DNA from: Elymus sibiricus
Taxonomy: Eukaryota > Streptophyta > Magnoliopsida > Poales > Poaceae
Assembly (NCBI GenBank): GCA_039707655.1
Contig: CM077666.1
Location: 298,804,166 to 298,868,165 of the forward strand
Reading direction: 5' to 3'
Length of the DNA: 64,000 nt
The stretch's first letter is position 1, and each line of letters begins with the position of its first letter. The translations under genes were made by a program, and so were the position numbers. This document shows, piece after piece, positions 44,500 through 55,586 of the stretch. The notes under the pieces were generated by a model that was not told the origin of the DNA, ran no database searches, and saw nothing but the letters and a program-made list of their open reading frames with translations.

Positions 44500-46240
44500 G
44501 CCTAGGAAGGGAACGACCCTGAGCCGGGGAAGATGCGACAGTGGTTGCCCACGCGGAGGGGGGTAAGAGGGTTTACTGGTTCGGCTGCGGTGTGAGGCTG
44601 CCATCGCCGTAGAATAACAGGAGGTGTGGGTGAGTAGATGGATGGCCTAGCCAGCTATGGGAGTAGGGTGGGCGATGAGGCCTATGCGGTAGCACAACCA
44701 GCCACGGGTGGCGGGAGCAGGCAGTCCCGCCGGCGCTGGTTTGGGCAGTTGGAGCAAGAAGATCAGAGATTGAAGAAGCAGCACGGCCTTTGGTTTAGCA
44801 TCCAATGGTCACTGCTGCTAGAATTGTTTGTTGACTATAAGTTGACAAAGCCCTGCGTACGCGTCAACTTAGTAGGCCCACAAGTCAGCATAACATCTGT
44901 GGCGGATAGCATATGGCCCATTTGCTATTTTTCCTAAATTTACAGACCAACTGCTAATTATTACGCAATTTATTGCAGCCCATATTATATTTTTAGAATA
45001 CCTGACCATTTTCTCCAAGGACAGGATTAAAAATTTCAATGATATTTCATTGAAATTGCCGAACTATTTTTAATCCCGAAATTTCGAGCCCGATAATAAC
45101 TAAATTTAAAATAAATTTAAATTATGTTAAAATCCAATGAAATTTGAAATATCAAAAAAATAAAAGAAAATTAGCAATTTGAAACTAATTGCCCATTTTC
45201 ATTGTTTTTATATATATACGTCCCATTTCATATTACTTATATGATTTACAGCCCTTTTTGTCTGCGCAGTTCGAATGTAGCCCTCGTCGTCTTGAAAGAT
45301 TTGCAGCCCGGCAGGACGGAGAGAAAGAAATCGGCCTGTGTAGGCTATTCTACGAAAAAAAGGTGGGCTAGTCATTTTCACCGAGAAAAAAAACAGCTGG
45401 GCTCGTCATGTTGTAAACAAAAAATAAAAGCCTGGGCTAGACGGGCCACAGACACCGCACAGCCCAGTTGATAACCTACTCCGTCTCAACAACAACAAAA
45501 TTGCTTGAGCAACTGGGTCCCACGTGTCAGCCGCTCCATGTGCAATTCTCTCGTAGTACGTTGACAATGCTGTAAGTCCCAGATGTCAGCAAACCAATGG
45601 GAGGAAGCATTTTTTTCATGTAATAAGGAGGAGCTTCCTTGCGTGCGAAGATGTAGCTGGTGGGTCCCAGCTATCTGGGAGTGGAATCATTTTTCTTCCG
45701 CGTAATAAGGAGGCACTTCCTTGCGTGCAACCATGGACCTCGTGGGTCCCAGCTGTCAGCCTGTCCATGTACAGTCCTCTTCCGATGGCTGTCGTTCGTT
45801 GACCATGTTTACGACGCCGTGCCGAGAGCACCAAGGCGGTGGATGACGGTGAGGCCTAGGGAGGGAATGACCCGGATCCGGGGAAGACTCGGCAGTAAAT
45901 GCTCACGCGGAGGGGAATACGACGGTTTACTGGCTCAGCTGCGGTGTGAGACTGGCGTCACCGGAGAATAACAGGAGGTGTGGGTCAGTACAGGGATGGC
46001 CTGGCAAGCGATGGGAGTAGGGTGGGGCGGTCAGGCCTGCACGGCAGAACAGCCGGCCACGGAAGGTGGGAGCAGGCGATGCCGGCGCTGGTTTGGGCGG
46101 CTGGAGCAGGAAGATCGGAGATTGAAGAAGCACGCCGGCAGTTGGATTGACATCTAACGGTCTCACGCTGGTAGAGTCGATTTGTTGACTAAGTTGACAT
46201 AGCCTTGCGTACGCATCAACTTAGTAGGCCCACAACTTAA
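44500..46240 (+). mobile_element. CACTA element, continued after the nested Gypsy element
   Basis: Continues copy 2 of the 560 bp repeat to 44888, then an AT-rich stretch (44890-45590) with no gene, then copy 3 (about 45680-46235). A more diverged copy can be traced at about 46580-46790. Confidence 0.65.
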
Positions 46241-46286
46241 TACATAAACTAATTTTTGTGTGTGAATATAATATATAAACTGATAA

Positions 46287-46289
<3 letters not shown>

Positions 46290-46355
<66 letters not shown>
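46290..46355. repeat. (TA)n microsatellite, about 33 units
   Basis: An uninterrupted TA dinucleotide run. Confidence 0.98.
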
Positions 46356-46359
<4 letters not shown>

Positions 46360-47453
46360 AGAGATGACAAAAATAGAACTAGGATGTGCGTTTTCTTCAA
46401 TAAAAACAGTTGGGCTGCTGATGTTCTAAGAAAAAATAAAACCAAGGCTGGGTGGCCCAGAGGCCAGTTGATACCTGCTAGATCCTTGTGGCCGCATGTT
46501 GTCATGGGCTACGCCTGTTAATAAACAAAACATAACCTAGGCAGTCTTCAACCCAGTAAATATTTGCTCGACCTCAAAAAAAGATACTACCTGCTGGTTC
46601 CCAGTTTTCAGTCTCTCCTTGTAGAATTCTCTCGTTTATTGACTACGTTGAAAATTTCATGGGTCTCAGACTTCAGCATATTTTTTCCATCGTGATAATA
46701 AGTGTGTGCACTTGCTTGCGTACGGCCATGGACCTGCTGGCTCCGTACTGTTAGCCTCTGTATTGACAGACCTCTTCTGGTTCCACGGACGAATTTCCTG
46801 CAAATCGGATGATTTTCATTGAAACCGGACCAAATTCATTACATTTTATATGTTTCTTTTTCTTATGGAACACTTTACATATTTCAACTAAACGATAGCC
46901 GACTAGGCCTTTTTTAGTCCAAAAATGATCGCTGGAAGCGGCGGCTCCTGTTTCTCATGCCTGTTAAAAATTTTGGTTAACTGAGAACTCGAACGAGAGA
47001 ACATGTCATATGTGGGTTTTTTTAGTGATACTGTATGTGGTATGTGGGTTAGAGGGATGGCATGGGAGGCGCTTCCCGCGATCGAGGTCCCGGCACTTAA
47101 CTGTTCTTAAAGGCCCAAATTCATCGCTCTTCTGTTTAACAATTTGCAGTTGGGCTTGGCGTGCCACAGCCCAGTCCCAACGTGCTGCGTCCAACTGTCA
47201 GCCTGTGAAACCTGATGGATCCCCTGCATACTGGAAGATGTTAGTAAAAATTTGGAGAACTGGGGATTTGAACGGCAGGTGCTTTTGCTACTTATATTAG
47301 GTGCCTTAAAATTCATTTCGCAATAGTTACTTCAGCGTTATATCCACGTCGACCCTCGACATGATGGTTGGAAGGAAATGTCAAGTTCAGACCAAAAGAT
47401 CCTTAACAACAACACCAACTTGCAGACGACCAGGTAGAACTAGTACTACCAAA
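46356..47453. other. Intergenic, degenerate CACTA remnants then NAC 3' flank
   Basis: About 46580-46790 still matches the CACTA repeat loosely (CCATGGACCTGCTGG). No gene is supported in 46800-47453; the last 100 bp are probably the 3' untranslated region of the NAC gene. Confidence 0.4.
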
Positions 47454-48445
47454 CTAACTTATAATCCTTTTAGTCCTGGCCCTTGTTTTCGTCTGGTAGA
47501 AGATCTTGCAGACGACCAACTCCCGCTCCTTCTCTTGCTCGAGGTCCCCGAGGTGGTACTGGTGCATCACCCAGTTGGTCCTCTGCTGGTCGAAGTTCTT
47601 GTTGGTGTGCAGCACCAGAACCTTTTTGCTTCCCCTCTGCCGGCCGTTGACCATCACCGGCATGGTATTGCCGGTCTTGTGCCACATCGCGTGCATGTCG
47701 CACTCTGATTGTATCTTGCGGCGCGTCCGCGTACCCCTTTTGAACGTCCTGGAGTTGCAGTGGAAGAAATGCTTGCTTAGGCCACTCAGTGTGATACCTG
47801 CAGTATTGGCGACATACAATCCCAGGCCGGGCAGCATACATCAAAAATTTGTAAAAAGAAAGGAATATATTTTGTGCAAGTAGACGGTCAATCGGTGTCT
47901 CACCTGGAAGTTTCTCAGGATGGGTGAAGCATATGCCGTGCTCGCTGCCGATGGTCGGTATGAACAAATCGATGAGAGGGTGAGATCTCGTGCTGTCAGC
48001 ACTCACTTTAGCCTCAAGGTGCTCGATCAGCTCCTGATCCGTGGGATCAAACTTGACGCCAGCCGGCAGCACCGGCCAATCCTTCTTGGACTTGCAGCGG
48101 TTAATTCCAGTTAAATGGTACTCAATGTATGATCAATCAACTGTTTAAGTAAATGATGAAAGATTTCGACAGATAAGTGCTACTCCAAATCTAAAATCCA
48201 TGACACCCGAACAAACTGGGGTCTCGGCTTCATTATTACATGCATACTCTAAAGACTTGAAAAACTCCATAAAGATCGAAATCATCATACAGGGCGACAG
48301 GACGAATACTCACAGGAGCAGACTCGCTGGTTCCACCCTTCATGCGGCTAGCTTGAAGTGCTTCCTTGTTGAGATCAAATTTCTCAGCGTCTTCCTTTTG
48401 ACTACTTGCAATGAAGTATAGCAGTTCCACTAGCTCATCGCCCAT
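47454..48445 (-). CDS. NAC-domain transcription factor, NAC075-like, compact three-exon gene
   Basis: NAC proteins are plant nuclear DNA-binding factors. My model has exons 48445-48314, 48120-47904 and 47797-47454 (132+217+344 nt, 230 codons plus TAG), with donors GTGAGT and GTGAGA, acceptors GAG and CAG, and matching phases. Exon 1 encodes a 44-residue N-terminus I do not recognise. Exon 2 has [20 protein letters not shown] and FTHPEKLPG; exon 3 has [36 protein letters not shown] and [11 protein letters not shown], ending in [10 protein letters not shown] and 10 more residues. This covers all NAC subdomains of the NAC075/NAC073/SOG1-type group. The usual long C-terminal activation region is missing, so it may be truncated, a dominant-negative form or a pseudogene. 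The 5' flank is CT-rich as in cereal leaders. Confidence 0.8.
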
Positions 48446-49159
48446 CGTACCAACTGGATCGGAACAAGGCGGCGGCTAGGAGGCGGGGAGACCGGGAGAG
48501 AATGGGAGAGAACGAGAGAGTGATGCTGGACTATCAGAGGGGTGAGGCTCACTTTGGTGAACCGAACATGCGGCCGGGACTCTTGTGTCACCTCACGCGC
48601 AGCGTGTTGTCTCGTCAATTCAATGTGAGGACATGATGAATAATTTGACCGATGTATACTAGTACTACTAGTCGTACAAGTACTACTTACCTAGTACGAG
48701 TAGTGCAATATACAGTATAGAGGACTACTAGTAGTACAAATTTTAGAAATGGTGTACATTCATCCAATCTCCAGGTTGCTTCCATATTGCTTTAAATAAT
48801 ATCAGAGGGGCGTTGCTAAAGCCTTAGTTTTAAGGGCATTATGCAAGAGTGTTTAGAAGGAGCTTACAAACAGGTGCCTACAAAGTTACAAGGCTGTGCG
48901 ACAGACTTGTAGGCTACATGAGTAATACAAAATATAATTCCCATTGGACAACACTTTCACGAACAAGTACGCACTTGAAGCTTAATTGCTATATATGGCT
49001 TCTGCACAGCATCTCCATCATCATTATCAAAATACATGCTACGCAAGTGATGTAGGATGCACTTGATCCCAGAAAGGTATTTAACCTTCAAACTAACTAC
49101 AGTACAAAATAACCAACAGAACAGGATCATGCGACAACTAGCAGGATACATGGCTCAGT
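48446..49159. other. Intergenic region between NAC and F-box genes
   Basis: 48446-48600 is CT-rich on the minus strand, a plausible NAC leader. 48650-48740 has many AGTACTACTAG-type repeats. No gene is seen. Confidence 0.5.
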
Positions 49160-51136
49160 CTAGATATCACTATGAATCAAGTTGTGCATATTAGCTGTTG
49201 GCATAAACCACATCGCCGCATGTCGGGTTTGCAAAAGCCATTCATCGCTTGGAAGCTTGATGCCTTTCACACACTGAAGTTCATCTGGCAACAAGCTGTG
49301 TCGACGAATCTCTAGATATGGTGCTTCATGAAATCCATGGTACGATGTGTAAACACAGTTCCCCCTGGCGAATGGAACTTGCAGAGCACGATAATCGTCG
49401 CCGGTGATATGTTCGATGATTGGTTGGATGATTGGATAATTGAGCCCGAGGAACAGGGAGTGGTTGCCGAGGCTGTAAACCCGCCTCCAATTGAATACGC
49501 CTGGCCCAACGGAGCTCGGATCTTTCTCGAAGATGAAGCAGCCATAGCCATCATAGTCGCGAACGCCCCACGCATTGTACTGCATGTGGTTTGCTGAAAT
49601 GGTTTGGTCACTTTGGTACGTGCTAATGAGCAGCAAATGCCCACCGTCAGCTGAACGAGCGATAAACCACCACCCATTGACATTTATATTTCCAGGTGCT
49701 AGAATTATAAAGGCCAACGCATTTGCGTCTGCTGCAACAAATCAAATTGGAGACCAAATGGACAAAAATATACAATCATGTTCAGAGTATGTGTGGAATT
49801 AAGATTATTATAACAGTGACACAGATCATAGCCAAAGAATTACAATGCCGTGGTCATAATCATACCCTATTTTTTTTAAATGCCAATGGCTTTCATATTC
49901 TATGTAATATGTCATGGTTCAAAGATGATGTAAAAATGAGAGGAAAACAGCTATGCCAGGGCCTACTCATATTCTACCATAACAGTTAGATGCCAACTGT
50001 TCTTGTATCAACTCTAACAATAACATGTGTGGTTATAAAAATCTTGGAAACGAGAGTAACATATAGCAATCATGTGGTTATACTCATAATATCTATTCTA
50101 ACAATCATTAGATGCCAATTGTTCTCATATCAACTCTAACAATAACATGTGTGGTAATAAAAATCTAGGAAATGAGAGGAACATATAGCAATGATGTGGT
50201 TATACTCATAATATCTATTCTAACAATCATCAGATGCCAACTGTTCTCATATCAACTCTAACAATAACATGTGTGGTCATAAAAATCTAGGAAATGAGAG
50301 GAACATATAGCAATGATGTGGTTATAGTCATACTATCTATTCTAAATTTCTAACAATCAACAGGCAGTCATATTCATATGGTAAAGATGAGATGAGATAG
50401 AACAATTACAGGACGATAGATTCCACCAGTATATGCAGCCAATCTATCCGTCCACCGCGTAAACGATGCCATCATGCACTATAGCATCAGACAGAAATGG
50501 AGGGTAAATAGGATTGATGATGAGCCATAACCATGTATGGCAACCGGATTCCAGATAGGCTAATCCCCCGTCGAACAAGGCAATGAGCTTGTAATCTATG
50601 TAGTCTTCTGATGGTGTGGGTACTTCGCAGATTACAACCTTCAGCAAATGGAGGTCCAACCAAGTGCCCGACGCCTCTGGTGCATAGTAGGCAGGAGTGT
50701 CCGGCAGGCCGCGAGGCTCGATGTCGGCAGTATCCAACGATGGAAGGGTGATCTCTCGCTGGGTGTACATATCCACGAGATGCCATGGACTACCCGATTG
50801 GTGGATGAGGACGATCCAGTTGGCCTTCATGCCCGCCCAGTAGTGGCGGCGCATGAAGGGCAGGTGGGCGGGGAGTGGTAGCATGTCGAGGGGCACGACG
50901 GCAACCTCTGTAGGATCGTCACGTCGGTGTCTGGGCCAGTTGCGAGGATCATGCATCAGCAAGCAGGGTGTCTTGAAAAGGGTTGGCCGGCTACCGCTGA
51001 GTAGACGGTGCATAGACACCGAGCATGCGGCCAGACGCACGGTGCTGAGCAGGTCCATACGATTACAGATCTGCTCCAAGAGAACATCGGGGAGGGAATT
51101 CCAATCGTGGCTCTGCGTGTCAGTCGGTTCTGCCAT
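49160..51136 (-). pseudogene. F-box/DUF295 gene with a premature TAG
   Basis: Such proteins are substrate adaptors of SCF ubiquitin ligases. The model has exon 1 at 51136-50410 and exon 2 at 49731-49160, joined with matching phase (1 nt + 2 nt), total 432 codons. The N-terminal F-box is WNSLPDVLLEQICNRMDLLS (residues about 12-31) and continues to about residue 50. The DUF295 region has PWHLVDMYTQREITLP, SDAIVHDGIVYAVDG, and in exon 2 GWWFIARSADGGHLLLIS and WRRVYSLGNHSLFLGLNYP. Codon 231 is TAG (50446-50444), just after VDG and before IGCIYWW. This single nonsense codon would remove the second half, unless the annotated start of the intron differs. The upstream minus-strand leader is CT-rich. 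Confidence 0.75.
49988..50347. repeat. 122 bp tandem repeat, about three copies, in the F-box intron
   Basis: Units start at 49988, 50110 and 50232 with AGATGCCAA(C/T)TGTTCT, spacing exactly 122 both times. The second and third units are more alike than the first. Confidence 0.92.
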
Positions 51137-52502
51137 TGGGTTTTTTAGGGCACTGAGTGATTGGGGTTATCGGTGCATGCGGGCGAGCGGGGAAGTGGAT
51201 GCGGGTGGGCAAGAGAAGAAGATAACGTGTGTGGGCGAGCAGTGAGCGGGGGGGGGGGAGATGGTGCGCCCGAGCGACCGAGGAAGATGGCGCGGGCGGG
51301 CGAGCAGTGAGCACTAGAAAATGGTGTGCAGACGAAGATGGGGAAGAGACGTCCACAGGGAAGAGAGGAGGAAGAAGAGGGAGAGACGGGGAAGAAGGTG
51401 CATTAAATCTCAATTCAACATGTACTAATAGTATACACGAGTGTAAATAGTTAAGCGGATGACATGTGGGTCTACGTCAAGCGGGCCCATATGTCAGTCA
51501 ACGGAAGAGAGAGGTGCGTATGCGTAATTGCGGAAGCGTGCTCCACTGGCAGACATGATGGCACTACAGGGTAAGGCTAATTTAGTAACACCAGCATGTT
51601 GGCTCAGCTTATTAATCAAGCGTCCCATCTGCTGCAGCGTGTATTGTCACTTCACTGTGAAGACTAGTAGTTGAATAGACCGATGGGGAATAATGGATCG
51701 CCAGGACTTCCTATCTATGCCTCTACTCTCATCCTAGCCAACATTAAGAACCATTGGCCAAGGCTCCTGGCACCAATTACATAGTAGTACCTTCTCCCTC
51801 ATTTCGGTTTATATACAGCTCAATAAAAAGATTCATCAACCAAGGTAATAGTAGATGATGAGTGCCAGAAGAATTTTTTGTAGTACTACTGTAGTACTTT
51901 GCAAAAGTACTCAATTAATGGGCTCGTTTTCCTCAAGAAAATTGTGTTTACGAACATATTAATTGCAATGCATGTGTGAACAACAAATGACCAGGACTTT
52001 TACATGCATTGGAGTAATTCTTGCATGCAACATTTTAATGAAGCTTGAAATATGAACATGTGAATGGGAGGGACTAGAACTCTCACGCATGCATGCAACA
52101 CTCACACGTACACATGCACGCATGCAACACTCACGCAGCCATGCATGCGGCACACAGCACACGACGCAACACACATGCTCATGCTCAAGTGCTCAACCTA
52201 CACGTGCATGCACACACACATACACAACCAGGGTGGTTCGCGTGGAAGGTTTGGACTCCTGTCGCGCCTGCGTAAAGTTTTGTTTAACTTATTTGTTTGC
52301 TCTGCCAACTGACATGTGGGACCTAGAAACCACGTGCCAATTTAACCAGTCAAGAAAGTGCCATGTAGACTATTTGGCCGGCCAGCAGAGTGCAATACGG
52401 TGCTCTACGGTGATCTAGTGACCGTATAATCACCGCAAAACGTATATAGTGACTATAATGAGCGTATTATGAAGTCTAGTGACTGTATTGTTACAAATAC
52501 AG
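51137..52502. other. Upstream region of the F-box gene; CATGCA-rich stretch
   Basis: 51140-51420 is purine-rich on the plus strand (CT-rich leader of the F-box gene). 52080-52225 is a low-complexity run rich in CATGCA and CACACA. 52395-52503 has several AGTGACCGTAT-like motifs. No gene is supported. Confidence 0.5.
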
Positions 52503-53307
52503 TGACCGCTACCTCTACGTCGCCATCGACAAGTTCCCCAAGTGGGCGGAGGTCGAGCCCGTGCGCACCATCCCAGTAGCCTCTACCGTCAAGTTCATCA
52601 AGGGCCTCATGAGCCACTTCGGCGTCCCCAACCGCATCATCACTGACAACGGCTCCCAGTTCACAAGCGGCCTCTTCAAGTCATACTGCGCCAGCCTCGG
52701 CACACAGATCTGCTACGCCTCTGTGGCACACCCTCGAAGCAACGGCCAAGCCGAGCGTGCCAACGCCAAGGTCCTCAAGGGCCTCAAGACAAGAAGCTTC
52801 AAGAAAAAGCTCGAAGCCTGCGGCAAGGGCTTGCTCGACGAGCTGCAGTCTATGCTGTGGTCCATCCGCACAACGGCAAACAAGCCTACCGGCGAGACCC
52901 CCTTCTTCCTCATCTACGGAGCTGAAGCAGTCCTCCCGTCTGTGCTCCGGCATGGCTCCCTGCGAGTCCTTGCCTTCGATGAGGCTCGTCAGGATGCCTC
53001 GCGAGAGGCCGACCTGCTGCTCCTTGAAGAAGCACGTCGCCAGGCCGCGCTCCACGCCGCCAGATACCAGCAGGCTTTGCGTCGCTATCATAGTTGCAAC
53101 ATACGCCCACGTACCCTCGAAGTCGGTGATCTCGTCCTGCGAAGAATCCTCTCCAGAGAGGGACTCCACAAACTCTCACCCATGTGGGAAGGCCCTTTCA
53201 GGGTTGCTCATGTCTCCAGGCCCGGCGCCGCCCGGCTGGAGACGGAGGACAGAATTCCTGTGCCTAACACCTGGAACATCCAACACCTCTACAAGTTCTA
53301 CCCGTGA
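52503..53307 (+). CDS. Integrase core and C-terminus, Tat-type, 5'-truncated
   Basis: Reads from RYLYVAIDKFPKWAEVEPV through RIITDNGSQF, YASVAHPRSNGQAERANAK and YGAEAVLPSVLRHG to GDLVLRRIL and SPMWEGPFRVAHV, ending NTWNIQHLYKFYP and TGA. Two of the three catalytic acidic residues (Asp in ITDNG, Glu in QAERAN) are present; the first Asp lies in the missing part. There are no internal stops. The codon use is GC-rich compared with the Athila-type integrase at 2277. Confidence 0.85.
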
Positions 53308-54566
53308 CTCTCACGCGTACGAACGAAGTGGGGCTGTACACGCCCCGGAGCCTCTCATTGCGTTCGCCTAATGGGCCCGCAAGAGCTCCCGCCCACGTCT
53401 CAGTGGAAGCCCCATGCTCCGCGCTGGCGGAACGATCGAACCGCGATCATGCCCACGCCTAGTGTAAGCCCCATGCTCCACGCTGGTGGAAGAAACACTT
53501 GAGGGCGCCCCACGGGCTGCACCAACCTCATGTGATCCGTGGCAAACATGGCAATCATGTCTCTTTTTGTTGTGTAATCAACTCATTGCTATGTTTTAGT
53601 AAAGCTCTATTTCCTAAGAAATCTTATGTGTTGCTAAGTATCTTGCCTCAGGAGCTGTGAACGCTCGCGATCTTCCTCCTGCGCATCTCGCGAGCGGGGG
53701 TTGGTCACGGTGCCTATGCTTGGGTCAGTCCCAGCAGCGCTGCAAAAACCCAAGCCATCGAGCTCTGGCTCGCGGGCCTGCTCCCGTGCACGCCACCTCA
53801 CCAAGTTCCTTGGTGTCTTGTCTCCTCGCATGATACCCATGAGCAAGTTAGCAAGCGCGCACCGCTCCCCTTGTTCTATGAAACCAATGCAAAGTTATCA
53901 CAGGAACAAAGCACTCAAAGGCCTCGCGAGCGCTACCTCCCGAGGCGACTCACGACAAGACGCCATCACCAACCCCCAGGGAGCCTCACGAGCGCTGCCT
54001 CATGTGCCAGCCTACGGCGACCATCCCCACCAAGTACTAATGGGAGACCTCACAAGCAGGAGCCTCGTGAGGCGCACCACGCAACCATGACACCCGCAAA
54101 AAAGCTAAGTACAAAAATACCTCACGAGCCGCTCTTGGCGCTTCTCAAGTTCCCTCTCCCCGCGACCTCGCTAGGTGCTGATGTTCTCTCCTCCGCGCGA
54201 GCCGCTTGCACGTCAAAGGGGGACTTCCTGAGCATCGCGCCTCAGGAGACATTACCGCCTCTCGGTGCCCTACACCTCCTGGCCTTGTCCAGGCAACGCG
54301 ACCTGACATACCAGCGACGGCTGTAGCCCGCTCGAGGGCTGGGTCCTGACGACGTAGAGCACTAAGGCAAACAAGGAAAGGGAAACATGCCTCACGAGAG
54401 AACCTCACAAAGGAAACATGCATCACGACTAATCATAAGTACTTAAAACAAGAGACATCGTTTTCACACCATCGGGGGCTGCATCGACCTGTTACAGGAA
54501 AAAAGAAAGAGGGCCTAAGGGGAGACATGGCGTGCCTTCAAGATCCAACACGGGCGCCGCCTGCGC
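53308..54566. other. Spacer between integrase and B3-like ORF
   Basis: GC-rich with repeated CCTCACGAG / CTCGCGAG motifs, no domain on either strand. A few frames remain open only because of composition. Confidence 0.5.
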
Positions 54567-55229
54567 CTAGTCGGAGTCTTTGTCTTTGCTCTTGATGTGC
54601 GGAGAGCCTTCGCCGCTCTCGTCCCCGCTGTTGGAGCCCCCGCTGCTGCCGCTGCCGCTCCCGTCAGAGGATTTGGAGTCGCTGTCATCCTCTCTCTCCG
54701 CACAGCACCCGAGGCGGGAACCGGAGGCCCCGAAGAACTTCATGAAGAGGGTGGCAGCTCCATCGAACTTGAATTGGAGGAGATGCCCCCGCTTCAGGCC
54801 GCAGGCGAGGGCGAAGGACTTCTGCCCCTGCTTCAAGAACATGAAACCGGAGGGGGTGAACTCCGTCGCCACCCAGGAGGGCCTGTTACAGCAGCCGTCC
54901 GCCAGCACCCACAGCCCCAAGGGCTCCTTACCCTCCATTGCCTACGCGAAGGAATCGGGGAGCCGGAGCCAGCTGCAAGGCCGGCGATGCATCCCCATGA
55001 TGAACTCGTACGTCGCATCTGCCGAATGAAACCCCACCCGGAGAGGACGGGCGGCAACCTCACCGCGCCCGCCTCGGCCGCGGGCGCCGCGCCCTCCACG
55101 ACCACGGGTGCCGGCCCTTCCACGAGCGCTTGGACCAGCTTCGACGGCCGCCGAGGGGCGCCCGCGGCCCTGGGGCGGAACCCTCGTGGCGGCGGTGGAC
55201 GCACGAGCTCGCCCTCTGCCCCTCGCCAT
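54567..55229 (-). pseudogene. B3-like DNA-binding domain ORF, antisense within a Gypsy element, one stop
   Basis: A frame of 220 codons starts at MARGRGRARAS (55229). The N-terminus is RG-rich (residues about 1-50). From about residue 62 it reads like a plant B3 domain: EFIMGMHRRPCSWLRLPDSF, a TAG at 54944-54942 where Gln is plausible, then WVATEFTPSGFMFLKQGQKS, GLKRGHLLQFKFDGAATLFM and FFGASGSRLGCC, followed by an acidic Ser/Asp/Gly tail. The order (RLP-type strand, W-V, GF..GQ.SFA, GHLLQFKFDG, F) matches REM-like B3 proteins. B3 domains bind DNA in host transcription factors. Capture by the element is inference. Confidence 0.65.
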
Positions 55230-55586
55230 CGTAGCGGTGGCTCTGGAAAGACGAGAAATGTAAGGAAGGAAGGAGCGGAGGAAGAAGATGGGCGAAGGAC
55301 CTCGGCTCCCCGTCCCCCCTTTATGCCCGATAGAGGTGCTCTCCCCGTCGCCCCGCCTTCTTCGACATCGGGAATCGGCCAAGCAAAAGAAGCAATGATG
55401 GTCTGCGCCCCGCGCGGGCAGGCTTTATGGCAGGCGCGGGCGGTTACCGAGGCTTAGTGGGGAAGTGGGGGCGTCCCACGTCCCGTCGTGCGCCATGCGT
55501 TGAGCATGGGCCTCACAGTCTATTAGGGCCCACGACATTTCGCTCCCAACGGGCGGGAACGTGCGCGCCACGGGCCCGGGGGCTAC

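Noticed and set aside
51789..51850. Second MITE remnant (TTCTCCCTCATTTCGG)
   Set aside because: Only one weak end; no inverted partner.
53634..54426. GC-rich frames on both strands between integrase and the B3-like ORF
   Set aside because: No conserved motifs; openness is explained by composition.
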